Below the pieces are notes generated by a model, which worked only from the letters and a program-made list of their open reading frames with translations, was not told where the DNA came from and did not search any database. Below, piece after piece: positions 10,533 to 20,299 of a DNA stretch of 64,000 nucleotides. Source of the DNA: Ensifer sp. PDNC004 (GTDB taxonomy: Bacteria > Pseudomonadota > Alphaproteobacteria > Rhizobiales > Rhizobiaceae); assembly GCF_016919405.1 (NCBI RefSeq), contig NZ_CP070354.1, forward strand, positions 1-64,000, given 5' to 3'. Position 1 is the first letter of the stretch. The number at the start of each line of letters is the position of its first letter. Position numbers and translations under genes: made by a program.

Positions 10533-12206
10533 ATGTCCCCTCTGTCTGCTGCTTCCATCGAGCTGTTCGAGGATCTGATCCGGTACGAGGTCGAGGATAA
10601 GGCGATCCCGTCGATCTCCTACGCCCTCGTCGACCGCGACGCTGTGCTTGCCGAAGGCCATGTCCAGCGCCATGACCGCCATTTCCACATGGGCAAGGAC
10701 ACGTGCTTCCGCATCGGCTCGATCACCAAGACCTTCACGTCGCTTGCGATCATGCAACTGGTCGAAAAGGGCCTTGTCGATATCGATGTCGACGTCTCGA
10801 CCTATCTGCCCGGATTCAAGCCGATGAACCCGTTCGCGAGCTCCGAGGGCGGGCCCTACGGCTCGGTCATTAGCCTGCGCAAGCTGATGACCCATACGGC
10901 GGGCCTCGTGCGCGAACCGAAGAGTGGCCACTATCTCGACGCGACCCGTCCTCCGCTGGAGGATACAGTCGATGAGCTCGCGAACTCGACCTTGAAGCAG
11001 GACCCGAGCCTCGGGGTGATGCACTACTCCAACGCCGGCATCGCCGTCGTCGGTCGGGTGATCGAGATCGTCACAGGCCAGAGCTATTCCGACTATGTTG
11101 CCGCCAACATCCTGAAGCCGCTTCACATGGATGGCTCGTCCTGCGGCATGGCGTCGGGCATTCGCGAGCGGCTGGCACCTGCCGACATGTGGACGCTCGA
11201 CGGCGATACGCCAGCGCCGGTGTTCAGCCTCGGCGGGTCGCCGGCCGGCAACATCTTCTCCACCACCGGCGACATGGCGCGCTACGCCCAATGCCTGCTG
11301 CGCGGAGGCTTCGATGCCGAGGGCAATTCCATCATCTCGCCGGCGTCGCTGCGCGAAATGTGGACGCCGTTCGGCAAGCGTCCGGGTGGCGACAAGACGC
11401 TCGCCGGTTATGGCCTGTGCTTCGGCGCCGGCGAAGTTGACGGCTGGACTTCCGTCGGCCACGGCGGCGCGGTCTACGGCTACGCCTCGCAGATGATGCT
11501 GCTGCCGTCAGCCGGCGTCGGCGTACTGATCTTCGCGACCCTCGACTTCGCCAACCAGATCGCCTCGCGGCTCGGTGTCGAAGGTGTGCGCATTGTCCTT
11601 GCCGAACGCAAGATGGGCAAGATGCCGGAGCGGACACAGCGTCCGCCGGAAATTACGGAAGCGCAGTTCGAGACGCTTCCGGGCTACTACCGGGACGATG
11701 CGACGCAAGAGATCGTCGAGGTCAAGTCCAAGGGCGGCAAGATCTACTTGATGGGCGAGGGCGTACCGCACCGGATCCGTCCGGTGGCCGGCAACGATTT
11801 CGTCATCGACGGTCGTATCTACGGGCGCGGTGCGGACTATGCCCACATGAACCTCTCCTTCCCGGCAGCCGGCAAGCTCGTGTGGCGGGATACAAGCTGG
11901 ACACGCATAGAGACGCCTGAGGATGAGACTGTGCCCGATGCCATTGCGCCGCATCTCGGCGAATACGGGCCGGACTTCAACATCACCTATCTGACCTACA
12001 GCCATGGCGGCCTGAAGTGCCTGATCGAGTACTTCTGCACCCACACATGCGAGCCGGTCGAGGAGGGCCGCTTCCGCATGCATGGGCGGCTTTACGAAGA
12101 CGAGATCCTCGAACTCGACGCCGTCGACGATAGCGGCAAGCGCGGCATCCGCGTCGGCCCGATGTTCCTGGAGCGACGCAGCCCGTCTCAAGCCGAAGCT
12201 GCGTGA
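10533..12206 (+). CDS. S12-family serine peptidase/esterase, D-aminopeptidase (DAP)-like
   Basis: A 557-residue beta-lactamase-fold hydrolase. The three active-site motifs are intact: S63-x-x-K66 in GSITKTFT, Y165-S-N167, and H310-G-G. A HxG third motif instead of KTG, plus about 200 residues of beta-rich C-terminal extension, matches the architecture of the S12 D-aminopeptidase of Ochrobactrum. That family removes N-terminal D-residues from peptides. The start ATG at 10533 has AAGGAG upstream. No signal peptide is visible, so it should act in the cytoplasm on imported peptides. A DmpH-like esterase or another S12 activity is the alternative. Confidence 0.82.
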   Translation: MSPLSAASIELFEDLIRYEVEDKAIPSISYALVDRDAVLAEGHVQRHDRHFHMGKDTCFRIGSITKTFTSLAIMQLVEKGLVDIDVDVSTYLPGFKPMNPFASSEGGPYGSVISLRKLMTHTAGLVREPKSGHYLDATRPPLEDTVDELANSTLKQDPSLGVMHYSNAGIAVVGRVIEIVTGQSYSDYVAANILKPLHMDGSSCGMASGIRERLAPADMWTLDGDTPAPVFSLGGSPAGNIFSTTGDMARYAQCLLRGGFDAEGNSIISPASLREMWTPFGKRPGGDKTLAGYGLCFGAGEVDGWTSVGHGGAVYGYASQMMLLPSAGVGVLIFATLDFANQIASRLGVEGVRIVLAERKMGKMPERTQRPPEITEAQFETLPGYYRDDATQEIVEVKSKGGKIYLMGEGVPHRIRPVAGNDFVIDGRIYGRGADYAHMNLSFPAAGKLVWRDTSWTRIETPEDETVPDAIAPHLGEYGPDFNITYLTYSHGGLKCLIEYFCTHTCEPVEEGRFRMHGRLYEDEILELDAVDDSGKRGIRVGPMFLERRSPSQAEAA

Positions 12207-12213
12207 CCCAATC

Positions 12214-13308
12214 ATGACCGCTCCAATCAAGATGGAGTCACCTCTTGGCGCCCGCATGTTCATCGGCGGGCGCGAGGTCGACTATTATTGCGGCACGTCG
12301 TACTTCTGCCTGCATGGCCACTCCGAGGTGATCGAGGCGGCCTGCGAAGCGACGAGGCGCTACGGCATGGGTCCGGGGACACTTGCCCATATGCAGGTCT
12401 ATGCCGATTTGCAGGAGCGGTTGCGCGACTGGTTCGGCACGGAGGAGGTCGTCTACATGATCTCCGGCTACACCAGCCCCATGGTGTTGCTGCAGGGGCT
12501 GCGCGACGAATTCGATGTCATCCTCATGGATTCCGCAACGCATTACAGCACCCGTGACGCGATCCCGACGCTCGGCAAGCGGGTTCATGAGTTTCGACAT
12601 GCCGATCCGGAGGATCTTGCTGCGCAACTATCGCTGTATGTGAAGGCGGGCGAGCGCCCGGCGGTGCTGACCGACGGCGTCTTTCCGTCGTCCGGGCGAT
12701 TGGCGCCACTTGGGGATTATCGGCAGGCCATGGCCCCTTATGATGGTGCGCTGCTGTGCATCGACGATTCCCACGGCGTCGGCGTCCTTGGTGAGACCGG
12801 CCGCGGATCGCTGCAGCACGCGGGTCTCGAAGGCGAGGGCAACTATCTCGCCGGCACCATGAGCAAGGCGTTCGGCGCGCTCGGCGGCATCGTTCCTGGC
12901 AGTGCGGATCTGGCCGCCAAGATCGCGGGCAATGCCATGATCATGCGTGGGGCCTCGCCGGCGCCACCGGGGCTTGCCGCCGCTGCCGCCGCATCGTTGC
13001 GCGTTCTGCAGGCGACACCGCAAAAGCGCGCCAATCTCGTTCGCAACGTCAAGCATGTGCGCAGCGGGTTGCGGAGCCTCGGGTTCGACGTTGCCGACAC
13101 GCCGGTACCGATCGTCACCATCAAGGGCGTCACCAACCTCGAACAACTGCGCGATCGTCTTGCGGAGCGCGATATCATTGTCAGGGTGCAGCAGCCTGGT
13201 GGCTATTCCGACGCGTCCGATGTCGCGACCGTGCGGCTTGCGGTGTTTTCCGAGCACTCGACCGATCAGATTGATCGGCTCCTGCAGTCGATGGGCGAGC
13301 TTCTTTAG
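12214..13308 (+). CDS. Alpha-oxoamine synthase-like PLP enzyme (AONS/KBL family)
   Basis: A 364-residue fold-I aminotransferase. The PLP-binding residues are D184 and H187 in CIDDSHGVGVLGETGRGS and the Schiff-base lysine K218 in GTMSKAFGALGG. These motifs belong to 8-amino-7-oxononanoate synthase / glycine C-acetyltransferase proteins, which condense an amino acid with an acyl-CoA. There are no biotin genes nearby. It starts 7 bp after the S12 peptidase gene, so it is in the peptide operon. A role in glycine or D-amino-acid breakdown (for example glycine released by a D-threonine aldolase) is inference. Confidence 0.8.
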   Translation: MTAPIKMESPLGARMFIGGREVDYYCGTSYFCLHGHSEVIEAACEATRRYGMGPGTLAHMQVYADLQERLRDWFGTEEVVYMISGYTSPMVLLQGLRDEFDVILMDSATHYSTRDAIPTLGKRVHEFRHADPEDLAAQLSLYVKAGERPAVLTDGVFPSSGRLAPLGDYRQAMAPYDGALLCIDDSHGVGVLGETGRGSLQHAGLEGEGNYLAGTMSKAFGALGGIVPGSADLAAKIAGNAMIMRGASPAPPGLAAAAAASLRVLQATPQKRANLVRNVKHVRSGLRSLGFDVADTPVPIVTIKGVTNLEQLRDRLAERDIIVRVQQPGGYSDASDVATVRLAVFSEHSTDQIDRLLQSMGELL

Positions 13309-13319
13309 ACCTGCGTGTG

Positions 13320-13353
13320 GCGATGCCGCCGACGTTGGCGTCGGCGGCATCGC
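13320..13353 (+). terminator. Terminator-like hairpin closing the permease-PLP operon
   Basis: A perfect 14-bp inverted repeat (GCGATGCCGCCGAC / GTCGGCGGCATCGC) with a 6-base loop lies 11 bp after the stop of the oxoamine-synthase-like gene. A T-tract is absent. Confidence 0.65.
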
Positions 13354-13674
13354 GCTACCGATCGTGCATGCCCGTTTGTTCCTGAGAGGGTATCCATAAC
13401 AAATTGAAATTTCAGGGGTTAGGCGATTTTTGCATGGAGTTTTGCGCAAATTGAATTGGCCTGTGGTGGGGAGCTCGACCAATGTTCCGTCCCAACGACA
13501 TGCAAATCGCCGGTTACCAATCATGCGTGCCTCGCCGATAACCAAGTCTGCCCAAGTGGCCGCTGAAGCCCTGCGGTTGCCGGGCGCCGAGCGCGGTGTT
13601 GGCCTTCGTGATGCCTGCCTGAAACGACCGCATCTATCCCGCTCTTCCCGATTGACCGATAGAGGAACCTACCC
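13354..13674. other. Intergenic region upstream of the M55 peptidase gene
   Basis: About 320 bp. The hairpin before it and the separate Shine-Dalgarno after it suggest that it contains a promoter for the M55 gene. No gene or clear operator was recognised. Confidence 0.4.
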
Positions 13675-14475
13675 ATGAAAGTCTTCATTTCCGCTGACAT
13701 CGAAGGCACCGCAGGCATTGCGCAATGGGACGAAGCCGAGCGCACCCATGCCGACTGGAGCGAATTTCGCGCCCTGATGACCGCCGAGGTGGTCGCCGCC
13801 TGCGAGGGCGCGCGTGCCGCCGGTGCGACCGAAGTGGTGGTGAAAGACGCCCATGACAGTGGACGCAACCTCATTCTCGATCGCCTGCCGGACTACGTCC
13901 GCATCGTGCGCGGCTGGTCCGGCCATCCTGATGCGATGATGTTCGGCCTCGATGCCGGCTTCGCGGCCGCGATCTATACGGGCTATCACTCCAAAGCTGG
14001 CAGCGAGGCAAATCCGCTCGCCCATACCTCCACCATGCGCATCTCGCGCCTGGTTCTCAACGGCGAGGTCGCCTCGGAATTCACCGTCAACGCGCTCTGT
14101 GCTGCCGGTTACGGCGTACCGTCGGTCTTCCTTGCCGGCGATGCCGGTATTTGCGCCGACGCCCGGGCAATGGTGCCGGGGCTGAAGTCCGTGGAAACAC
14201 TGGAGGGTAAAGGTCGGTCAACGACATCGATCTCGCCTGCCTGGTCGCGCCGGCTTATTCGTGAAGGCGTAGCAGAAGCGCTGTCCGGCGATTTTTCTCA
14301 GGTGCTGCCGTCAAGGACCGAGCGCTACGAAGTGGTGATCGAGTTCAACAATCCGACAGATGCCTATCGCGCCGGTTGGTATCCCGGAGCCTATGCGCAC
14401 GGTCCTCGGGCCGTTGCCTTCAAGCATGCGGATTTTGCCGAGATCTTGCGCGCGCTGGTTTTCCTGAAAGCTTGA
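13675..14475 (+). CDS. M55-family D-aminopeptidase (Bacillus DppA type)
   Basis: A 266-residue zinc aminopeptidase. The residues expected for the dinuclear zinc site are at the family positions: D8 and E10 in ISADIEGTAG, H60 in KDAHDSGRN and H105 in YTGYHSKAG, with H117 in the PLAHTST motif. M55 enzymes release N-terminal D-amino acids such as D-Ala from short D-peptides and act in the cytoplasm as large rings. GAGGA lies about 9 bases before the ATG. The gene follows a separate intergenic region but belongs functionally with the S12 peptidase and the ABC transporter upstream. Confidence 0.92.
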   Translation: MKVFISADIEGTAGIAQWDEAERTHADWSEFRALMTAEVVAACEGARAAGATEVVVKDAHDSGRNLILDRLPDYVRIVRGWSGHPDAMMFGLDAGFAAAIYTGYHSKAGSEANPLAHTSTMRISRLVLNGEVASEFTVNALCAAGYGVPSVFLAGDAGICADARAMVPGLKSVETLEGKGRSTTSISPAWSRRLIREGVAEALSGDFSQVLPSRTERYEVVIEFNNPTDAYRAGWYPGAYAHGPRAVAFKHADFAEILRALVFLKA

Positions 14476-14732
14476 TCAGGTCGCGTTCCAGCTGCAGCTT
14501 TTCCGTGCGCCAGAGGCCTTCGACCCTCCCCTCCAGCCATAGAGCTTGCAACTGAGAAGCGCTGATCCGCGCGATGTCGCCCAACGTGCGGCGATCTGGA
14601 GCGCAACGTCGGCGCGGCCAAATTGGGTGCGACGACAACGCTCGACACGCTATGTTCCTGCTAGAGCGGCATAGGTATCGACAGCAATGCTCGCCGACGT
14701 GAAAATCTCGCGTCAACCCGCGGCTGTTTCGA

Positions 14733-15758
14733 TCAATCCGATACCCGACCGCAGGACTCGCGGATCACTAGCTCTGGAGCGATTTCAACCTTTCGTTCGG
14801 TTACAGCTTTTCGATGGATCTGGCGCACAAGCATATCCGCGGCCAGCGCGGCATGCTGGCTCGGGTCATGCCTAACCGTGGTGAGAGAGGGCGTGAGCAT
14901 CGACGCGATTGGGAGGTCGTCGAAGCCGGCAAGGGCGATGTCTTGCGGGACGCGGAGACCACGTTCGGTCAAAGCTCTGAGAACACCGACGGCAATTGTA
15001 TCATTGCCGGCGAAAACCGCGCTGGGAGGCTTGCTCATTCCGTCGAGCAACCGGTGTGTGGCTTGTCTTGCCGAGGCGGCGCTGAAAGCGGCATGAGTGA
15101 CAAGTTCGGGGTCCTGCTGCAAGTTCAGTTCCGCAATTGCCCGCGTGTAGGCTGAAAGTCGGGCCTTTCCTGCGATGAATTCCGGCGGCGCAAACGCCAC
15201 ATGTGCAATTCGCTGGTGTCCAAGGTCGCTCAAATGTTTGACCACGGCACGCACGCCGCTTTCGATGTCCGTCCGCACGCTATGTTCGTTCGGCGAACCC
15301 ATCTGACCGATCAGAACGACAGGAAATCCAGTCTCGATGATGTTGCACAGTTCGCTATCGCCGCTCAGAGGATTGATCACCAAGAGACCGTCGACCGACC
15401 CTTCTGAGACGAGGTTCGTATAGGTCCTCTCTCCCTGACCGCTGACATAGTCGAGTATCACGCGATACCCTTCCTCACGACTTCGGGTCACCAGTGCCTG
15501 GATGAGCGCCGTCACGAAACCGTCCACCGCAAGGAGGGTCGGATGCGTGACCACGATGCCGAGCGTTTCCGAGCGTCCCTTGACCAGGCCAAGGGCCGCA
15601 CGGTTCGGCCGATAGTTCAGCGCGCGAGCCGCCTCGTGCACGCGCTTTCGCGTTTCGTCCGTGACGTTTAGAAGATCGGATCCGTTGAGAACAAGCGAGA
15701 CCGTCGTGCGGGAAACACCCGCCTTCCGGGCTACGTCGTGGCTGGTTGGCCTTTTCAT
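14733..15758 (-). CDS. LacI-family transcriptional regulator
   Basis: A 341-residue repressor. The N-terminal LacI helix-turn-helix and hinge are clear (SHDVARKAGVSRTTVSLVLNG, residues 6-26), followed by a periplasmic-binding-protein-like effector domain (LVINPLSGDSEL, VVLIGQMGSPNEHSV). I chose the ATG at 15758, which puts the DNA-binding motif at the N-terminus as in other LacI proteins. It is the last gene of the minus-strand ABC operon, 76 bp after the PHP hydrolase gene. It probably senses the transported compound or a breakdown product. Confidence 0.9.
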   Translation of the reverse strand: MKRPTSHDVARKAGVSRTTVSLVLNGSDLLNVTDETRKRVHEAARALNYRPNRAALGLVKGRSETLGIVVTHPTLLAVDGFVTALIQALVTRSREEGYRVILDYVSGQGERTYTNLVSEGSVDGLLVINPLSGDSELCNIIETGFPVVLIGQMGSPNEHSVRTDIESGVRAVVKHLSDLGHQRIAHVAFAPPEFIAGKARLSAYTRAIAELNLQQDPELVTHAAFSAASARQATHRLLDGMSKPPSAVFAGNDTIAVGVLRALTERGLRVPQDIALAGFDDLPIASMLTPSLTTVRHDPSQHAALAADMLVRQIHRKAVTERKVEIAPELVIRESCGRVSD

Positions 15759-15834
15759 GTCTCGACTGAACCCTGCTTGTCCCCGGCCTCTCACGTCCTC
15801 TCATATAGAATCCGGTAGCCGGCGACACGCAGGA

Positions 15835-16743
15835 TTACAAATAAAATGGATTCGACCAAGCGATCTTGCCCGATGCATCGATGACGACGACCCTTGCCCA
15901 ATCGCCCGCGAACTTCTTCCACGGGAGCTTGGCCGAGGTGAGGTCAATGCCCGAGATCTTCTCGTTCTTGGATGCACGGCCGACGACAGAAATCTGAAAC
16001 GCTGCTGAGCATTTGATCTCGATGTTGTCGCCGTCGATCGAGATGTCCTCGATCATCGGCCCTTGCGACGAGTAGTAGTGGCCATTCTTGAGCGCTTCGA
16101 CGAGCGCGTCGGGCTCGTTGGCTTCGGACTTCACCATGACCCAACCGCCGAATGCATCACGATTGCGATCGGCTTCGACGACCCAATGGGCATCGTCGCA
16201 AGCAAGCGCATTGATGCGCCGGCCCGCATTAAGCAAATCGTCGAGGTAGTAGGAACCGCCGCCGCGCCCATTCAGCACCTGACTGGTGTGGTTATAGACT
16301 TCGACTGCGTGCGCGCCGGGGATCGTGGCCGCATCCGCGATCGAAAGCGCGTACCATTCAGGGTGTGGAATTGCGACGAAAGCGCCGGCATCCAGGCAGC
16401 GTTGAGCAACTTGCGGGCCTGTTTCGTCTTCAGCGTATTTGGCGAACTCGAGAGGCAAGCCGACGGCGAGAATATGCCATGCCTCACCGTTTTCAGTCGC
16501 AGGCGCGTGGCATTCCGCCCCTATGATGGTCGTAAAGCGATCCGTCCTGTAGGCGCGCGTGTCTGCTATCGCGAATTTGTAGGCGGCATGGAAATGGTCT
16601 GAAAGACAAATGAAATCATAGCCACGAGCACGGTATCGTTCGCACACTTCTTCAGCATGCAACTTGCCATCCGAAATGGTGGAGTGTGTGTGCAGATTGC
16701 CCCGATAGAACTTTCCCGGTGCGGCGAAGGCGTCAATTTGCAT
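15835..16743 (-). CDS. PHP-domain metallohydrolase (CehA/McbA-like)
   Basis: A 302-residue protein with a polymerase-and-histidinol-phosphatase barrel. Metal-binding motifs are NLHTHSTISDGKL (about 16-28), CLSDHFH (about 45-51), IGAECHAP and FVAIPHPEW. Such proteins, including the carbaryl hydrolase CehA, cleave phosphate or other ester bonds. The C-terminal beta part (about 220-302) resembles the CehA extension. It overlaps the ATPase gene upstream by 11 bases, so it should process the imported substrate. No signal peptide is seen. The substrate is unknown. Confidence 0.82.
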   Translation of the reverse strand: MQIDAFAAPGKFYRGNLHTHSTISDGKLHAEEVCERYRARGYDFICLSDHFHAAYKFAIADTRAYRTDRFTTIIGAECHAPATENGEAWHILAVGLPLEFAKYAEDETGPQVAQRCLDAGAFVAIPHPEWYALSIADAATIPGAHAVEVYNHTSQVLNGRGGGSYYLDDLLNAGRRINALACDDAHWVVEADRNRDAFGGWVMVKSEANEPDALVEALKNGHYYSSQGPMIEDISIDGDNIEIKCSAAFQISVVGRASKNEKISGIDLTSAKLPWKKFAGDWARVVVIDASGKIAWSNPFYL

Positions 16744-18397
16744 GCTTCAAAGTCCTGTTTGCTAGTTGTTGAGAGGCGGTCTCGAATGCCGCCAGGAGCC
16801 GTTTCGTATAGTCTGAGGTCGGAGTGCTAAGGACAGTGGCGGTATCGCCGTAGTCGCGGATGTTTCCCTTTTCGAGGACGAGTATTTGGTCCGACATCTC
16901 GGCCACGACGGGCAAATCGTGGGAGATGAAAAGATAGGCCGTGCCGTGCTCGCGTTGCAGGCGCTTCATGGCCTTGAGCACGGATGCCTGCACGGTCACG
17001 TCGAGTGCTGAGGTCACTTCGTCGCACAGGACCAGATCCGGCTTGCCCGCAAACGCCCGGGCAATCGCCACGCGCTGCTGCTGCCCACCGGAAAGCTGGC
17101 GCGGCGAGCGGCTTAGAAACTGCGCACCAAGATCAAGTTCACCCAGCAATTCCACCGCCCGATCCCTAGCGGCTGCCCGTGTCATGCCGAAGAAGATCTG
17201 AAGCGGCCTCACGATGATCTGCTCAACGGTATGCTGCGGATTAAGGGATGAGGCCGGATCCTGGAAAATCATCTGGATGCGTCGGCGAAGATCGCGATTA
17301 CGTTGGGTCGCCAGGCCCGACAATCGTTTGCCGTCGAACTCGATTGCGCCGCTGTTTCCGTCGACGAGGCCGGCGATGATGGCCGCCAAGGTGGACTTGC
17401 CGCTACCCGATTCGCCGACCACGCCGAGCGTGGAGTTGACCGGAATAGCGAGCGAAATCTCCGAGAGGATGTTGGGCTGTTGTCGCTTGGGAAACAGGCG
17501 GCCGAGCGGTGTCCAACTGCTTCCGGTCCTGTAGGCAAAGTCAAGATTACGTGCAGCAAGCATCGAGGGCGACGACAGGCGTTTCACATTGGAGCGCGTA
17601 GCCGTGCTTAATCTTGGGATCGCGGCGATCAAGGCCCGCGCATAATCGGTTCGTGGATTGGCGAAGACTTCCGTCGTTGGTCCGTCTTCCAGCACCTTTC
17701 CATCTTTCATGACCAGGACGCGCTCGCACATGCGCGCAATGACGTTCAGGTCGTGGCTGACATAGATAAGGGTCGTGTTGGTGCGCTTCTGGAGACGACC
17801 GACGAGATCGAGAACCTGGGATTCCACCGTCTTGTCGAGGGCTGTCGTAGGTTCGTCCAGCACGATCAATTCCGGTTCTGCCACCAGCGCTGCAGCAATC
17901 ACCACGCGCTGCCGCTGGCCGCCGGAGAGCTGATGCGGGTAGCGGTCATAGATTGCCTCAGGGGCTGGAAGCTCCATCGCGGCAAGCAACTCAAGTGCTT
18001 TTGCCCGGGGGGACTTGTTTCCGGCCGCATCGTGAAGCTCGATCAACTCGACAAGATGCTTGCCGATCGTGCGATGCGGGGTCAGGGAGGAAAGCGGGTT
18101 CTGGGGCACCATCGCCGCCTTCCGTCCACGGTATTTCAGAAGCTCCCCGGGCCCGAAATTCAAGACGTCGACGCCAGACACCTTGACGGAGCCGCCAGCA
18201 AAGCGAGCCCCGGGCCGTGTGTAGGCAAGGAACGCACGCGCCAACGAAGACTTGCCGCATCCGCTTTCTCCAACGATGCCGAGCGTCTCGCCCTTTGCGA
18301 TCGAAAAACTGACACTGTCGACTGCGGTGACCTCTTGCTTGGGGCCGGTCGCGTAAACGAGCTTGAGATCGCGAACCTCAATGTGTGAAGGATGCAT
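16733..18397 (-). CDS. Dual ATP-binding protein of a peptide-type ABC transporter (DppD-DppF fusion)
   Basis: A 554-residue protein with two complete nucleotide-binding domains. Domain 1 (about 1-260) has Walker [10 protein letters not shown], signature LSGGQRQRV and Walker [13 protein letters not shown]. Domain 2 (about 280-545) has [18 protein letters not shown] and [12 protein letters not shown]. This fused layout is known from YejF/GsiA-like ATPases. It lies 3 bp after the permease gene upstream on the minus strand, and serves the binding protein and permeases at 18.4-21.9 kb. The second Walker B has DEVTSALD instead of DEPTSALD, still with the catalytic glutamate. Confidence 0.92.
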   Translation of the reverse strand: MHPSHIEVRDLKLVYATGPKQEVTAVDSVSFSIAKGETLGIVGESGCGKSSLARAFLAYTRPGARFAGGSVKVSGVDVLNFGPGELLKYRGRKAAMVPQNPLSSLTPHRTIGKHLVELIELHDAAGNKSPRAKALELLAAMELPAPEAIYDRYPHQLSGGQRQRVVIAAALVAEPELIVLDEPTTALDKTVESQVLDLVGRLQKRTNTTLIYVSHDLNVIARMCERVLVMKDGKVLEDGPTTEVFANPRTDYARALIAAIPRLSTATRSNVKRLSSPSMLAARNLDFAYRTGSSWTPLGRLFPKRQQPNILSEISLAIPVNSTLGVVGESGSGKSTLAAIIAGLVDGNSGAIEFDGKRLSGLATQRNRDLRRRIQMIFQDPASSLNPQHTVEQIIVRPLQIFFGMTRAAARDRAVELLGELDLGAQFLSRSPRQLSGGQQQRVAIARAFAGKPDLVLCDEVTSALDVTVQASVLKAMKRLQREHGTAYLFISHDLPVVAEMSDQILVLEKGNIRDYGDTATVLSTPTSDYTKRLLAAFETASQQLANRTLKHAN

Positions 18398-18400
18398 CGG

Positions 18401-19276
18401 TCAAAGCTCCGTCGATGTAATGCCGAAGGCGCGGGCGAAACCGTCCACGGCGAAGTTGACGGCAATGATCAAGCTGGAGAGCATCGCCGCTGGAAGCAGC
18501 AGGAACCAGGGATCTGTGAAGACCACACCCATTGCTTCCTGCACCATCAGGCCCCAGTCGGGCGTCGGTTGGCTGATGCCAAGACCGAGGAACGACAGGG
18601 CGCTGATGCGCAACACGGCGGAGGAAACGCGCACCGCCAGTTCGACCCCAAGCAGGCCGATCAGATTGGGGAAGATCTCCCTCTGCATGATCGACCAGCG
18701 GGTCTCGCCGCGCAGTTCGGCTGCCCGAACAAAGTCGAGCGTCGAAAGGCTGATGGTCTTCGAGCGGATGACGCGGACAACACCCCAGGTGTAAACAACG
18801 GCGACGATTGGGATCAGCGCCACTACGTCCTTGCCGAGCGCTAAGGTGAGGATCGCGATCATGATGATCTCTGGGATGGCCATCATCGCGTCGACAAAGC
18901 GCATGATCGCCTCGTCGAACCGACCGCCCAGGTACCCGGCGAATACCCCAAGAATGCTGCCAGTCACGAGAGCGATTGCGACCCCGCAAAAGGATACCAT
19001 CAGGGCAATTCGCCCTCCCTCGATGATGCGGCTGAAATAGTCACGCCCGATCTGGTCGGTGCCCATCAGGAAGTCCGACGACGGCGGCATAAGCGGTCCG
19101 CCGACGAGAGCACTTGCGTCGTATGGCGCGATCAGCGGGCTCAGGACGCCGAGCAACAGATGCAGGACAACGACGATGACGCCGATCAGCGTTACGGGTT
19201 CGGATAGCGCGCGGCGCAATGGCGACGAGCGATAGATCGGCGCTTCCTGCGGCGGCGAAGTGTTGACATCAACCAT
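18401..19276 (-). CDS. Peptide-type ABC transporter permease (DppC-like)
   Basis: A 291-residue permease with about six membrane helices (first at about 28-50, LIGVIVVVLHLLLGVLSPLI) and the EAA loop FVRAAELRGETRWSIMQREIFPN. I start at the ATG at 19276, which overlaps the end of the DppB-like gene by 8 bases; upstream codons are in frame but read through the neighbouring gene. It partners the DppB-like protein encoded just before it. Confidence 0.88.
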   Translation of the reverse strand: MVDVNTSPPQEAPIYRSSPLRRALSEPVTLIGVIVVVLHLLLGVLSPLIAPYDASALVGGPLMPPSSDFLMGTDQIGRDYFSRIIEGGRIALMVSFCGVAIALVTGSILGVFAGYLGGRFDEAIMRFVDAMMAIPEIIMIAILTLALGKDVVALIPIVAVVYTWGVVRVIRSKTISLSTLDFVRAAELRGETRWSIMQREIFPNLIGLLGVELAVRVSSAVLRISALSFLGLGISQPTPDWGLMVQEAMGVVFTDPWFLLLPAAMLSSLIIAVNFAVDGFARAFGITSTEL

Positions 19277-20246
19277 GACGATAGCTCGTGCGTACGCGTG
19301 GATCGAGGACGAGGACGGCAAGATCGGCCACAAGATTTGCAGCGATCACTGCGAGAGCGGCAAGAAAAGCGATTGCCTGAATGGTCGGAATTTCGCGCTG
19401 GGAGATCGCCCGCAGCAATTCGCCTCCGGCACCCGGGTACTTGAAAACCGCTTCGACGACCACTGCGCCTGAAAGCAGGCCGGCAACGAAGGTGGCGGTG
19501 CCGTTCAGCATCGGGATCAATGCGGACGGTAGCGCGTGTCTTACCGCGATGCGCCAGGTCGGAACGCCGGCGAGCCGGGCGCGTTCGACGTAGTCGCTGT
19601 TGAGCGCCTCGATCATGCCGGCACGCAGCAGCCGGAACTGATAGGCTGCCCCGTGAACGCACAACGCCACTGCGGGAAGGATGGACGCGGCAAGTATCGT
19701 CAACTTGGGCGCGTTCGTCGGTGCCAGTATGACGGCCGGCATCAGACCGAGCCAGACCGCGAAAATGATGACGAAAATGTTGCTGACCACGAAGTCGGGC
19801 ATCGAATAGGTGAACAGGGTGGAGCCGCTGATTGCCGTGTCCAGCCGGCCACCGGATCTAAGCGTTGCGAGTACTCCCAGGCAGACAACGAGCGTAAGCA
19901 TGATCAGCAAGGCGACGCCGGCCATGACCGCGGAATTGATCATCGGATGGAGGATCCGGTCGAACACGGGTTCGCGCTTGATGATCGTCGACCCAAAGTC
20001 GAAAGTGATGAGCCGCTGCCATACCTCGAAAAAACGCACAGGAATCGACCGGTCAAGCCCAAGCTCTTGGCGCATCTGATCGATCTGTTCCTTCGGCATG
20101 AAAGCGAGTTCGTCGGCCGGAATGGTTGCTGTCAACGCGTCGCCTGGCAGCACTTCTGTGCCGAGGAAAACGATCAGCGATGTCAAGGTCAGAATAAAGA
20201 ACGACAGAACAAGTCTGCGCCCGATAATTGCGGCGATGCGCGGCAC
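19269..20246 (-). CDS. Peptide-type ABC transporter permease (DppB-like)
   Basis: A 325-residue permease with a GTG start at 20246, preceded by GGGAGA. It has the N-terminal OppB helix (LVLSFFILTLTSLIVFLGTE) and a periplasmic region with PADELAFMPKEQIDQMRQELG, as in DppB proteins. The EAA loop is DYVERARLAGVPTWRIAVRH. A strong hairpin separates it from the binding-protein gene, and it overlaps the next permease gene, so it is the second gene of the operon. Confidence 0.88.
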   Translation of the reverse strand: MPRIAAIIGRRLVLSFFILTLTSLIVFLGTEVLPGDALTATIPADELAFMPKEQIDQMRQELGLDRSIPVRFFEVWQRLITFDFGSTIIKREPVFDRILHPMINSAVMAGVALLIMLTLVVCLGVLATLRSGGRLDTAISGSTLFTYSMPDFVVSNIFVIIFAVWLGLMPAVILAPTNAPKLTILAASILPAVALCVHGAAYQFRLLRAGMIEALNSDYVERARLAGVPTWRIAVRHALPSALIPMLNGTATFVAGLLSGAVVVEAVFKYPGAGGELLRAISQREIPTIQAIAFLAALAVIAANLVADLAVLVLDPRVRTSYRHG

Positions 20247-20270
20247 GTCAATCTCCCAGATACGTGATGA

Positions 20271-20291
20271 GGGCCGCGGGGTCCGCGGCCC
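20271..20291 (-). terminator. Hairpin between binding-protein and permease genes (second ABC operon)
   Basis: A perfect 9-bp GC-only stem (GGGCCGCGG / CCGCGGCCC) with a 3-base loop in the 53-bp gap between the binding-protein stop and the permease GTG. The position is the same as the hairpins at 8521 and 50676, so partial termination or mRNA stabilisation is likely. Confidence 0.6.
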
Positions 20292-20299
20292 GGAGACAG

